Assembly (NCBI GenBank): GCA_963849065.1
Contig: CAWKFM010000004.1
Span: 372,001-436,000 of the forward strand
Source: TOLSYN sp963849065
Lineage (GTDB): Bacteria > Acidobacteriota > Terriglobia > Terriglobales > Acidobacteriaceae
Direction of reading: 5' to 3'
Length of the DNA: 64,000 bases
Shown: positions 43,293-52,929 of the stretch, one piece after another
Position numbering within the stretch: the stretch's first letter is position 1
Layout of the letters: the number at the start of each line of letters is the position of its first letter
The notes under the pieces: model-generated
The model's database searches: none
The model's input: only the letters and a program-made list of their open reading frames with translations
What the model was told of the DNA's origin: nothing
Position numbers and translations under genes: made by a program

Positions 43293-44204
43293 CGTTACTG
43301 GGACTCCCTGCAGCGGCAGCGTTCCCGCTGGACTGCAGCCGCGCGCCGGACTCCGCCGCGGGACCGCCGTATTCCTTTGGCAGCAGGACCGCACCCGACA
43401 CTTGCCTCTATAACGGCTCAAGACGGGGAATTTGGGAAGACAAAACCGCTAAGGTACAGGCACCTTCGTAATTGCAGGGAAGTGACTAGCGTTTTGCAGG
43501 AAGGGAAAGAGTCGCGACCGGCGCTCCATTGGCGCCTGGCGGCCCGATACCTGGTTCCGCGCAGCCCTGAGCACGAAAACCCCCTCTGAGAGCAGCTCGA
43601 CGACACCGGTCGATTACCTGGGTGTTGCTAACCTGTATCGGTTTTTGGCTTTCGGGTGAACTGAAGGTGCGCAGAGAACCTGAAATGACCGCTTTATTCT
43701 CTGGTGCGGCTTTTCATCAGTCGTGGGCGCCCAGAATAACAAATCGGCGCACATTGGCTTCCGCATTTGTTTTGAAGCCAGGCGGTGTCGAAATGCTCAT
43801 TGCCTCTTCACAGGTGCAAGTCTCGCAGCTCATTTTCAGCAAAAGCAAAGCTGCTGGTTGCAGGCGATGAACTGTGAAAAAGGGGTGCAAAGGTGGTGCG
43901 AAAACCGGGTTTTGCACCGATTTCGAGTCATTGACCTGCTCCACCACGATGGCTACTATTGCCGCCATATCCACCAGCACTCTCATGGAGAAAGCTCCAC
44001 AGGTGGTATTTGACCCGCAAGGAACCTCGGACAATCCGTCATAGATCGTTTGCTGGTGGCCCATACAGCGAGAGGTATGCTCTGCCATGTGTACCGTCAT
44101 GGTTCAGGGCCCCAGAGACCTCTAACTGCGCGAGACGACGGCACCATCGAACATAGTGACTGAACGTGAATACCGGGGTCGATTGTGACTTAGGGCGATA
44201 AAGT
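43293..44204. other. about 900 bases without a convincing gene
   Basis: Short open frames occur on both strands. The best is on the minus strand from an ATG at 43986 to 43717 (about 89 aa, Cys-containing MSCETCTCEE, weak GGAG). None has clear protein features. This may be decayed sequence. Confidence 0.35.
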
Positions 44205-44405
44205 ATGAAACCAGATTGGGGACTGATCGTTGCTGTCCAACGGAATCAAACCGGAGCGAATATTCACAAGCTCAACAACCTGCTGAATCAGTACGTGTGT
44301 GCGTGCCACACGGAAAACGATACGCTGGCCGAGCGTGCCAAACACGAACTAATGGCCGTGGCGATTGAAAGCGAATGGGAACATACGACCCCGGCAAAGA
44401 GATAG
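44205..44405 (+). CDS. small hypothetical protein, 66 aa
   Basis: 66 aa, soluble, with two Cys (YVCACH). The ATG at 44205 has GGGCGAT upstream, which is weak. It converges with a 49-aa gene. Support is limited to composition and an uninterrupted frame. Confidence 0.35.
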   Translation: MKPDWGLIVAVQRNQTGANIHKLNNLLNQYVCACHTENDTLAERAKHELMAVAIESEWEHTTPAKR

Positions 44406-44412
44406 GGAGATT

Positions 44413-44562
44413 TCATTTCTTGAGGTTCTCGACCGCCATCTCCAGCAGGTGCTCGACGCCATCCTTGTCAGTGCCTTCGAGGGTGTGCACGGAGCGAAGG
44501 AGCGCGAGAACCTTTTCGATGGCGAGCAGGGCGGCTTGGCGATTGGATTTCGGTTTTGGCAT
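44413..44562 (-). CDS. small helical protein, 49 aa
   Basis: 49 aa. MPKPKSNRQAALLAIEKVL and the following helix look like a real small protein with a basic start and amphipathic helices. The frame is open to 44676 but that part is not protein-like. No function suggested. Confidence 0.4.
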   Translation of the reverse strand: MPKPKSNRQAALLAIEKVLALLRSVHTLEGTDKDGVEHLLEMAVENLKK

Positions 44563-44870
44563 GGTGAAGTTCCGTGTTGATTGTAGCGGAACAGCGCTGG
44601 CCATCAGAAGAACAAGGTCGGCACGGTGGGAGGAGAACTTCCGACAGGTGCTGGCTGGGAGTTCCGGACAAGTCAAGAAGTCTTTTGGCTTGCCTTCTTG
44701 CTTTCTCCGCGGCAGCCACGGCCTGCTTCACGCGGCAGATCTCGGCGAAGCGGAGTAGTCGCTGGCGGTTGTATTTGTTGTTGGTGACTGAGGCGACGAG
44801 GGCCGCCGGTCCGACCTCGGCCAGACAGACCTGACAAAGGCGGACGAATTGCGAGTCTGCTGGAGCCCGG
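44563..44870. other. intergenic before the KimA-like permease stop
   Basis: About 308 bases with overlapping short frames on both strands and none convincing. It may carry the terminator of the permease gene, but I did not find a clear one. Confidence 0.3.
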
Positions 44871-46736
44871 TCAAGCGCGCAGATACCATGGCACATTGAT
44901 GATGTTGATGCGCCTGTCTCCGCCCAGGAGCAGCATCGCGGTCAGCACCTCGCTCCGTTGATTATGCAGGAAATAGTGGTACCAGTGGCGCTCAACCATG
45001 GTGGAGATCGCCACTGCGACCGTCCGATGGCGATTTTCCTTTTCGACCTGCAAAACGTAGTCCACGACAGGCTGGAGGACCAGACGGTAAGGGGAGTTCA
45101 GGGTGATCAGAAGCGGAACGGGCGCTCCGGCTTCGAGCGCTGGCTGTTCGACCGTGCTCTGCCACTGCGCTGCGATACTGTCGTCCTCCCCGCAGGCCAC
45201 GTGCACGGCATGCACATCCGGAGAAAGCGTCATGGCAAAGCGCAAGGTCTTCTGGGCCGCCGCATTCCATTGATCGATGGGCACAATCACGATGGGCGGG
45301 TGCTGGTTATTATCCCGAAGCAGGCTCCCTTTGGCCTCGGTTTCCCGCGTCACCAAGCGATAGTGACGCCGTACGCGCGCCATGAGTAAAATCGCCGCCG
45401 GCAATAACAACACTACGATCCACGCACCCTGGGTGAATTTGGCGGCGACCACCACGACGACGGTCACTCCGGTTGCCGCCGCCCCGATTCCGTTGATCAG
45501 CAGATGATGGAACGATCCATTGTTTTTTCGCCAATGTACCACCATGCCCGCCTGCGAGAGAGTGAACGCCAGAAAGGCTCCCACAGCGAAGAGCGGTATC
45601 AAACGATCGGTGATACCTCCGAAGATGATGAGCAATACAGCCGCCAACAAAGCCAACACACCGATGCCCTGGGAGTACACTAGCCGGCGGCCGCGCACCG
45701 TCAGAGAGTGGGGCAGGTAGTCGTCCAAGGCGACGGCGCGGCACAACCGGGGAAAGTCGGCAAACGAGGTGTTTGCGGAGAGACAGAGCACCAGCAAGAC
45801 CGAGAACATCGTAAGGCCGTAAAGCGCTCCCCTGCCAGCCACCGCCGCGGCAACCAGCGAGAGTACGCTCTGGTAGCCCGGCTGTCCAGGATCGGTGGCC
45901 GCGACGCCATAGAAGTAGACCAGGGTTGCGATTCCTCCCAGCAGGAACACCAGAGTCAGCACGATGATGGTCAAGGTCTTTCGCGCGGCGGGCACCACGG
46001 GCTCGCGGAACGCCTGCACGCCGTTGCTCACCGCTTCCACGCCGGTCAGCGCCGTACAGCCGCTGGCAAAAGCTCTCAGCAGCAACCAAAGTCCCACGGT
46101 CCCCGCCGCTGCTACCGGTGCATGGGGGGGCAGCACCAGGGCATGGGGGTGTCCTCCTGTCATGATCACCTTGAAAATGCCGATCGCGATCACCAGGCCC
46201 AGAGTGCCGACAAAAAGGTAGGTGGGCGCGATAAACGCAGATCCGGCTTCGCGAACTCCGCGCAGGTTCACAACGGTCAGGATTGCCAGCACCGCCAGAC
46301 ACATCGGCAGGGTGTATCTCTGCAACCAGGGCACCGCCGAGACCAGGGCTCCAATCCCGGCGGAAATTCCCACGGCCACGTTCAGCAGATAGTCAATCAT
46401 CAGTGCCGCCGCTGCCAACAAACCGGCTCCAGGGCCCAGGTTTTCTTTGGCTACCGTGTAGGAGCCGCCCCCGCTCGGATAAGCCGCTATGGTTTGCCGA
46501 TAGCTGAAGAAGACGACCATCAGGAGAATAACGATGGCGGCGGTGAGAGGGGCGACATAATGCACACCCGCCAAACCGAGGGGCAGGAGAATCGTCAGTG
46601 CCGCTTCCGGACCGTACGCGGCCGAACTTAATGCGTCCAGCCCGAAGGTCGGAACGCCTTGTGATGGCGTGATCCTCTCTCCCTGGTCCTCACTGGACGC
46701 CAGCGGACGCCCAAACAGAAGATCGACTACTCCCAT
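44871..46736 (-). CDS. KimA-like APC-superfamily permease
   Basis: 621 aa. About 12 membrane helices are followed by a cytosolic C-terminal region of about 150 residues, which in KimA binds c-di-AMP. The N-terminus GRPLASSEDQGERI then FGLDALSSAAYGPEAALTIL matches the KimA (YdaO) potassium transporter family; a related amino acid permease is the alternative. The C-terminal part has a USP-like beta/alpha pattern (HPPIVIVPIDQWNAAAQKTL). The ATG at 46736 follows GAGGAAG. I see no c-di-AMP riboswitch upstream. Confidence 0.8.
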   Translation of the reverse strand: MGVVDLLFGRPLASSEDQGERITPSQGVPTFGLDALSSAAYGPEAALTILLPLGLAGVHYVAPLTAAIVILLMVVFFSYRQTIAAYPSGGGSYTVAKENLGPGAGLLAAAALMIDYLLNVAVGISAGIGALVSAVPWLQRYTLPMCLAVLAILTVVNLRGVREAGSAFIAPTYLFVGTLGLVIAIGIFKVIMTGGHPHALVLPPHAPVAAAGTVGLWLLLRAFASGCTALTGVEAVSNGVQAFREPVVPAARKTLTIIVLTLVFLLGGIATLVYFYGVAATDPGQPGYQSVLSLVAAAVAGRGALYGLTMFSVLLVLCLSANTSFADFPRLCRAVALDDYLPHSLTVRGRRLVYSQGIGVLALLAAVLLIIFGGITDRLIPLFAVGAFLAFTLSQAGMVVHWRKNNGSFHHLLINGIGAAATGVTVVVVVAAKFTQGAWIVVLLLPAAILLMARVRRHYRLVTRETEAKGSLLRDNNQHPPIVIVPIDQWNAAAQKTLRFAMTLSPDVHAVHVACGEDDSIAAQWQSTVEQPALEAGAPVPLLITLNSPYRLVLQPVVDYVLQVEKENRHRTVAVAISTMVERHWYHYFLHNQRSEVLTAMLLLGGDRRINIINVPWYLRA

Positions 46737-47293
46737 AGTTCTTCCTCACAGCTCGAATGCCGGAAACAGTGACAAACCTTACGTCACAGCCTACCACGGC
46801 TGAATTCAAGTAAAGCACCGGAGCGTACGGTGCGTGTATATTGGCTGCGGAGCAAGCTGGTACTCACGCTCGAACTCCACTCCGTAAGAGGGTGAGCGCT
46901 TCAATCCAGCATGAGCAGCTACGGTCTATGTTGAAATGATTGTGAATTGCTCGTTAAGACGACTAACCCCTTGTTCCGAACTCAACAGATCGGAAAGTGC
47001 GCTCGATGCGCCGTTCGGCTGAAAGCCCGGCCTGCGGAAGAGGCATCACGCCAGCGAGTGCAAGCATCACTCCAAGCATCCCCGAGCGCCGCGTCTCGAA
47101 TGGAACTAGGGAAGATTAGAGCCACTGCACCGAGGATTTCAGTGGGCAACATCGCACTTCGGCTCTGGGGCGCGTGCAACGGAAAAGTTCGGCTTATTCG
47201 TTGAATTTGTAGGCTTAAATTTGTCGGACGCCGGTAAATTCTCCGGAGACGGCACCATCATCCAATACACAGCGAACATCTGAAAGGTGAATC
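46737..47293. other. intergenic between permease and pgm
   Basis: 557 bases, holding divergent promoters by position only. Small frames here are not convincing. AAGGTG near 47284 is the ribosome site of pgm. Nothing else found. Confidence 0.35.
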
Positions 47294-48994
47294 ATGCGTA
47301 GTGAGACCGAGGTACCGTCCAATTCGGGTGCATTGAAAAACCAGGAGGCGATCTCTCCTCTGGCAGGCAAGCCTGCGACGAAGGAGATGCTGGTGGATGT
47401 GGGACGGCTCCAAAGGGAATATTTCGAGTGCCGGCCCAATGTTGAAGACCCGAACCAGATGGTGAGCTTCGGCACCAGCGGACATCGCGGCTCGTCGCTG
47501 CGAGGTTCGTTCACGGAAGCCCACATCCTGGCGATTACGCAGGCGATCTGCGAATACCGTCGCCGTGTTGGCACGGACGGACCACTGTACCTGGGCAAAG
47601 ACACGCACGCGCTCTCCGGTCCCGCGCAGAATACCGCGCTTGAGGTTCTGGCAGCCAACGGAGTGCAGGCGATTATCCAGCCAGACGATGGCGTGACTCC
47701 GACGCCGGTCGTCTCGCACGCCATTCTCGTATACAACCGGGGCCGCAAGGACCATCTGGCCGACGGCATCGTGGTAACGCCCTCGCACAATCCGCCCGAG
47801 GATGGCGGCTTCAAGTACAACCCGACCAACGGCGGCCCGGCCGATACCGACGTGACGCGGTGGATCGAAGACCGGGCGAACCAACTGCTTCGCGAGGGCA
47901 ACGCGGGGGTAAAGCGGGTGCCGCTCAGCGCAGCGATCCACGCCGGCAGCACGCATCAGGAAGATTTCATACTGCCCTATGTCCGAGATCTGAAGAACGT
48001 GATCGACATGGACAGCATCCGTGCCGCCGGCCTTAAGTTGGGGGTGGACCCGCTGGGCGGGGCTTCACTTCCTTATTGGGAGCCAATCAATTCCATCTAC
48101 CAACTCGACGTCACTGTGGTGAACACGAAGATCGACCCGACCTTTTCGTTCATGACCGTGGATCACGACGGCAAGATCCGCATGGACTGTTCCAGTCCGT
48201 ACGCGATGGCCCGACTGGTCGGGCTCAAGGACCAGTACCGCGTCGCCTTTGCCAATGACCCCGACTCCGACCGGCACGGAATCGTGACGCCCTCTGCCGG
48301 CTTGATGAACCCGAATCAATACTTGGCCGTTGCCATCGGTTACCTGCTCTCGGAGCGTCCGGACTGGCCCAAGAATGCGGCGGTGGGAAAGACCGTGGTG
48401 AGCAGCAGCATGATCGACCGGGTGGTGAACAAGCTTGGACGCAGGCTCTCCGAGGTTCCCGTGGGCTTCAAGTGGTTTACGCCGGGTCTCTTCGATGGTT
48501 CGTGCTGTTTTGGCGGTGAAGAGAGCGCGGGTGCGAGCTTCCTGCGAAGGGATGGCAGCGCGTGGGTCACGGATAAAGACGGCTTAATCATGGACCTGCT
48601 GGCCGCCGAGATCACCGCGCGAACCTGCAAGGACCCGAGCGAGCACTATCGCGAACTCGCCGCGGAGTTCGGCACTCCGTACTACACACGCATCGATGCG
48701 GCTGCAACTCCCGAGCAGAAAGCGAAGCTGGGAAAGCTGTCGCCGGAGGCGGTGAAGGCATCGGATTTGGCAGGCGAGCCGATTACCGCCAAGTTGACCC
48801 GCGCTCCGGGCAACGATGCCCCCATTGGCGGATTGAAAGTGGTGGCTCCGACCGGCTGGTTTGCCGCTCGCCCCTCCGGCACTGAGAACATTTACAAGAT
48901 TTACGCGGAGAGCTTCCGCGACGAGAGCCACCTGAATGCGATCGTCGCCGAGGCCCAGGAGATCGTCAAGAATGCGCTGGAAGCATCCGCCTAA
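47294..48994 (+). CDS. pgm: phosphoglucomutase (alpha-D-glucose-specific)
   Basis: 566 aa. It interconverts glucose-1-phosphate and glucose-6-phosphate. The phospho-Ser motif is VTPSHNPPEDGGFKYN. The metal loop is NDPDSDRHGI, and the sugar-binding loop is GGEESAGASFLRRDG. The phosphate-binding C-terminal motif is RPSGTENIYKIYAE. Normal length for this class. First gene of a five-gene sugar-phosphate set on the + strand; links to glgC on the storage side. Confidence 0.95.
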   Translation: MRSETEVPSNSGALKNQEAISPLAGKPATKEMLVDVGRLQREYFECRPNVEDPNQMVSFGTSGHRGSSLRGSFTEAHILAITQAICEYRRRVGTDGPLYLGKDTHALSGPAQNTALEVLAANGVQAIIQPDDGVTPTPVVSHAILVYNRGRKDHLADGIVVTPSHNPPEDGGFKYNPTNGGPADTDVTRWIEDRANQLLREGNAGVKRVPLSAAIHAGSTHQEDFILPYVRDLKNVIDMDSIRAAGLKLGVDPLGGASLPYWEPINSIYQLDVTVVNTKIDPTFSFMTVDHDGKIRMDCSSPYAMARLVGLKDQYRVAFANDPDSDRHGIVTPSAGLMNPNQYLAVAIGYLLSERPDWPKNAAVGKTVVSSSMIDRVVNKLGRRLSEVPVGFKWFTPGLFDGSCCFGGEESAGASFLRRDGSAWVTDKDGLIMDLLAAEITARTCKDPSEHYRELAAEFGTPYYTRIDAAATPEQKAKLGKLSPEAVKASDLAGEPITAKLTRAPGNDAPIGGLKVVAPTGWFAARPSGTENIYKIYAESFRDESHLNAIVAEAQEIVKNALEASA

Positions 48995-49064
48995 TGCTGC
49001 TGGCGGGCAAGGACGAGAACGTGGGAAAGTGACCTGCTTGCAGACGGCGAAACAGGAGTGAGTT

Positions 49065-50147
49065 ATGAAAGCGACACAATTGCTGCACGATGTGGGCCAG
49101 AGCATCTGGCTCGATAACATCACACGCGATCTGCTGAACAGCGGCACTCTTCAGCGCTACATCGCCGAACTCTCGGTCACGGGGCTTACGTCTAATCCGA
49201 CCATTTTCGACCACGCGATCAAAAACAGCACGACTTACGACTTGACGATCCGCGAGAAGATGAAGAGGGGAACAAGAGGCGAGGCGCTCTTCTTCGAACT
49301 CGCGCTGGAGGACCTCACGCAAGCTGCCACCTTGTTTCGATCCGTACACGACCGGACGAACGGTGTGGACGGGTGGGTGTCGCTCGAGGTGTCTCCGTTG
49401 CTGGCCTACGACACAGCCGGCAGCCTGGACGCGGCCAGGGATCTATCCGCGCGAGCTGGACAGAAGAACCTTCTCATCAAGATTCCTGGCACCAAAGAAG
49501 GCCTGCCCGCCATCGAGGAAGCCATTTTTGCGGGCATTCCCATCAACGTCACCCTGCTGTTCTCCCGCGAGCAGTATCTGGCGGCCGCCGGGGCGTTTTT
49601 GTGCGGCATCGAGCGCCGCATCGAGGCCGGGCTTGATCCTGCGGTAGGCTCCGTCGCCTCCATCTTTGTCAGCCGCTGGGATGTTGCGGTGGCCGACAAA
49701 GTGCCGGACTTACTGCGCGACCAACTCGGCATTGCCGTCGCCAAACGTATTTACAAGGCCTACCGCGAGTTGCTGGATTCGCCTCTCTGGCAGCGCATCT
49801 TCAACGCCGGTGCCCGTCCTCAAAGGCTGCTGTGGGCCAGCACGGGGACCAAGGATCCCAAGGCCTCCGACGTACTGTATGTCAAGGCGCTCGCGGCGCC
49901 GTTCACGGTGAACACCATGCCGGATGCTACTCTGAAAGCCCTCGCCGATCATGGCGAATTGGGCACGATCCTGCCGTCCGATGGCGGAGACTGCGAGGAA
50001 GTGCTGGCGCAGTTTGCCAAGGCCGGCATCGACGCCGGCGCACTGGCTGCCCAGCTTCAGGAGGAAGGGGCAAAGTCCTTTGCTCAGTCCTGGAGCGATC
50101 TGATGGCGGTGATCGATTCCAAGAGTTCCACTCTCAAAGCGGCCTAG
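49065..50147 (+). CDS. tal: transaldolase
   Basis: 360 aa. Transfers a dihydroxyacetone unit between sugar phosphates in the pentose phosphate pathway. The Schiff-base Lys is in NLLIKIPGTKEG, and GLTSNPTIFDHAI and WVSLEVSPLLAYDT are family blocks. The length is that of the longer transaldolase class in which tal is sometimes fused to pgi. Here the two are separate, with 22 bases between them. The ribosome site is AGGAG. Confidence 0.94.
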   Translation: MKATQLLHDVGQSIWLDNITRDLLNSGTLQRYIAELSVTGLTSNPTIFDHAIKNSTTYDLTIREKMKRGTRGEALFFELALEDLTQAATLFRSVHDRTNGVDGWVSLEVSPLLAYDTAGSLDAARDLSARAGQKNLLIKIPGTKEGLPAIEEAIFAGIPINVTLLFSREQYLAAAGAFLCGIERRIEAGLDPAVGSVASIFVSRWDVAVADKVPDLLRDQLGIAVAKRIYKAYRELLDSPLWQRIFNAGARPQRLLWASTGTKDPKASDVLYVKALAAPFTVNTMPDATLKALADHGELGTILPSDGGDCEEVLAQFAKAGIDAGALAAQLQEEGAKSFAQSWSDLMAVIDSKSSTLKAA

Positions 50148-50169
50148 CCAAAATGAAAGGAGCACCACG

Positions 50170-51852
50170 ATGGCAACACCTGTAGAGATCGATTCCCTGA
50201 GCCGGGCTCTTGAGCCGCTGCCCAAGCACAAGGCGTGGAAGGCACTCCAGAGCCATTACGAAAAGCTCCGGGAACTGCATCTGCGGAAACTTTTCGCCGA
50301 GGACCCCAAGCGCGGTGAGCGGATGACGGCTGAGGCTGTTGGGCTCTTTCTGGACTACTCCAAGAACCGCATTACGGATGAAACCATTGCGCTCCTGATC
50401 GAACTGGCCAAAGAGTCGGGTCTGCAATCGCGGATTGACGCGATGTTTCGCGGGGAAAAGATCAACATCACCGAGAAGCGGGCGGTGCTGCACGTGGCCC
50501 TGCGCGCACCGAAGGGTTCCTCCATCGTGGTGGACGGCGAAGATGTGGTGCCTCAGGTGCACGCCGTGCTGGATAAGATGGCTGACTTTGCCAACCGTGT
50601 GCGGAGCGGAGAGTGGAAAGGACATACCGGCAAACGCATTCGCAATGTGATTAACATCGGCATTGGCGGCTCCGACCTGGGGCCGGTGATGGCCTATGAG
50701 GCGCTCAAGCACTACAGCGATCGCACCATGACGTTCCGCTTTGTCTCCAACGTTGACGGCACCGACTTCGCCGAAGCGGTCGCCGGCTTGGAGCCGTCAG
50801 AAACCCTATTCATCGTCTCCTCGAAAACCTTCACCACCTTGGAGACGATGACCAACGCGCAAACGGCGCGGGCCTGGGTGCTGGAGGGCGTAGGAGGTGA
50901 GGGGCTGGGCGGCGACGAAAAGGCAGTGGCCAAGCACTTTGTGGCCGTCTCAACGAACGCCGCGGAGGTAGCGAAGTTCGGGATCGATACGGCCAACATG
51001 TTCGGCTTTTGGGATTGGGTTGGCGGACGCTACTCGATGGACTCGGCGATCGGTCTTTCGACCATGCTGGCCATCGGGCCGGAGAACTTCCGCGCCATGC
51101 TGGACGGCTTTCACCAGATGGACGAACACTTCCGCACCGCGCCGTTCGAGCACAACCTGCCGGTGCTGATGGGCCTGCTGGCGGTGTGGTACAACGACTT
51201 TTTCGGCGCTCAGACGGTCGCAGTATTGCCGTATGAGCAATACCTCAAGCGCTTTCCAGCCTATCTGCAGCAGTTGACCATGGAGAGCAACGGCAAGAGC
51301 GTCACTCTCGACGGGAGCAAAGTCAGCTACGCGACGAGTCCTATTTATTGGGGAGAGCCGGGGACCAACGGACAGCATTCCTTCTATCAGCTGATCCACC
51401 AGGGCACACGGCTGATCCCTTGTGACTTCATCGCGTTTGCCCATACGCTCAATCCGCTCGGCCACCATCACGACATGCTGATGGCAAACGTCTTCGCCCA
51501 GACGGAGGCGCTGGCGTTCGGCAAAACTCCCGAGCAGGTCAAAGCCGAGGGCACGCCGGATTGGCTCGTACCGCACCGTGTCTTCGAGGGCAATCGCCCG
51601 TCAAACACCGTTCTCGCCGATCGGCTCACGCCGGAGACTCTTGGCAAACTTGTGGCCCTCTACGAGCACAGCGTTTTCACCCAGGGAACCATCTGGCAGA
51701 TCAATTCGTTTGATCAGTGGGGCGTGGAACTTGGCAAGGCGCTGGCGCAGCGCATTATTCCTGAGCTCGAAGACAAGGCGGAGCCCGCGCTCAGTCATGA
51801 CAGTTCGACCAACAACTTGATCCGCCGTTATCGGAAGCTCAAGGAAGCGTGA
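50170..51852 (+). CDS. pgi: glucose-6-phosphate isomerase
   Basis: 560 aa. Converts glucose-6-phosphate and fructose-6-phosphate. Signature blocks: NIGIGGSDLGPVMAYEAL, SKTFTTLETMTNAQTAR and GGRYSMDSAIGLSTM, and HSFYQLIHQGTRLIP with the catalytic His. Normal length for the bacterial/eukaryotic-type PGI. The ATG at 50170 has AAAGGAG. Second link in the operon between pgm and zwf. Confidence 0.95.
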   Translation: MATPVEIDSLSRALEPLPKHKAWKALQSHYEKLRELHLRKLFAEDPKRGERMTAEAVGLFLDYSKNRITDETIALLIELAKESGLQSRIDAMFRGEKINITEKRAVLHVALRAPKGSSIVVDGEDVVPQVHAVLDKMADFANRVRSGEWKGHTGKRIRNVINIGIGGSDLGPVMAYEALKHYSDRTMTFRFVSNVDGTDFAEAVAGLEPSETLFIVSSKTFTTLETMTNAQTARAWVLEGVGGEGLGGDEKAVAKHFVAVSTNAAEVAKFGIDTANMFGFWDWVGGRYSMDSAIGLSTMLAIGPENFRAMLDGFHQMDEHFRTAPFEHNLPVLMGLLAVWYNDFFGAQTVAVLPYEQYLKRFPAYLQQLTMESNGKSVTLDGSKVSYATSPIYWGEPGTNGQHSFYQLIHQGTRLIPCDFIAFAHTLNPLGHHHDMLMANVFAQTEALAFGKTPEQVKAEGTPDWLVPHRVFEGNRPSNTVLADRLTPETLGKLVALYEHSVFTQGTIWQINSFDQWGVELGKALAQRIIPELEDKAEPALSHDSSTNNLIRRYRKLKEA

Positions 51853-51885
51853 AACCGTGCAACGACATTCGGAAAGGAGCAAGTG

Positions 51886-52917
51886 ATGCAACTTGGAATG
51901 GTTGGGCTGGGAAGAATGGGAGCCAACATGGTTCGACGCCTCCTGAAGGGCGGCCATCAGTGCGTGGTCTTCGATATGTCGCCGGCCGCAGTGAATGAGA
52001 TGGTCAAGGAGGATGCGACGGGCAGTTCTTCGCTGCAGGATTTTGTGACCAAGCTGGAGAAGCCCCGGGCGATCTGGCTGATGGTTCCGGCAGCGGTCGT
52101 GGACTCGACCATCGCGGCCCTGGTGCCTCATCTTGACCCGGAAGACATCCTCATCGATGGCGGCAATTCCTATTACGTGGATGACATTCGGCGCGCGAAA
52201 GAGCTGGCGGCCAGGAGCATTCACTACGTGGACGTGGGGACCAGCGGCGGCGTGTGGGGCTTGGAGCGCGGCTACTGCATGATGATCGGCGGCGAACCGA
52301 ACGTGGTCCGCCATCTCGATCCGATCTTCGCCACGCTGGCGCCCGGCGCCGGTGACGCGCCGCGCACGCCGGGGCGGGAGAAGTTGGACGGCACCGCCGA
52401 ACAGGGTTACCTGCACTGCGGCGCCAGCGGCGCCGGACACTTCGTCAAGATGGTCCACAACGGCATCGAGTACGGCCTCATGGCCGCCTACGCCGAGGGC
52501 TTGGGCATCTTGCGCGGCGCCAACGTGGGCAAGCAGCAGCATGCGGCTGATGCAGAAACGACGCCGCTGCGCGACCCCGAGCATTATCAGTTTGACCTCG
52601 ATTTGCGCGACATTGCGGAAGTGTGGCGGCGCGGCAGCGTAATCGCATCGTGGCTGCTGGACCTGACCGCGGCCAGTCTGGTGAACGATCCCAATCTCTC
52701 CCAGTTCAGCGGGCGTGTTTCGGACTCGGGCGAGGGCCGGTGGACGATCAAGGCGGCAATCGACGAGGCGGTGCCGGCGCCGGTTCTCTCTGCCGCGCTT
52801 TACCAGCGCTTCAGCTCGCGCGGCGAGGCCGATTATCAGGACAAGCTGCTGTCGGCAATGCGTTTCGGCTTCGGCGGACACCTGGAAAAACCGAAGGACA
52901 AAACGGAAGCTGCGTAA
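51886..52917 (+). CDS. gnd: 6-phosphogluconate dehydrogenase, decarboxylating (short type)
   Basis: 343 aa, the short GntZ/YqeC class rather than the 470-aa Gnd. The Rossmann motif is LGMVGLGRMGANMVRR, and the substrate motif is GTSGGVWGLERGYCMMIGG. HFVKMVHNGIEYGLM carries the catalytic Lys and Asn. The start is ATG at 51886; GTG at 51883 is also open. AAGGAG lies 6 bases upstream. Coenzyme preference, NAD or NADP, is not decided. Confidence 0.93.
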   Translation: MQLGMVGLGRMGANMVRRLLKGGHQCVVFDMSPAAVNEMVKEDATGSSSLQDFVTKLEKPRAIWLMVPAAVVDSTIAALVPHLDPEDILIDGGNSYYVDDIRRAKELAARSIHYVDVGTSGGVWGLERGYCMMIGGEPNVVRHLDPIFATLAPGAGDAPRTPGREKLDGTAEQGYLHCGASGAGHFVKMVHNGIEYGLMAAYAEGLGILRGANVGKQQHAADAETTPLRDPEHYQFDLDLRDIAEVWRRGSVIASWLLDLTAASLVNDPNLSQFSGRVSDSGEGRWTIKAAIDEAVPAPVLSAALYQRFSSRGEADYQDKLLSAMRFGFGGHLEKPKDKTEAA

Positions 52918-52929
52918 AAGGAGTGAACC

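Noticed and set aside
46737..47293. c-di-AMP (ydaO) riboswitch upstream of the KimA-like gene
   Set aside because: The conserved core motifs of that riboswitch were not found on the minus strand.
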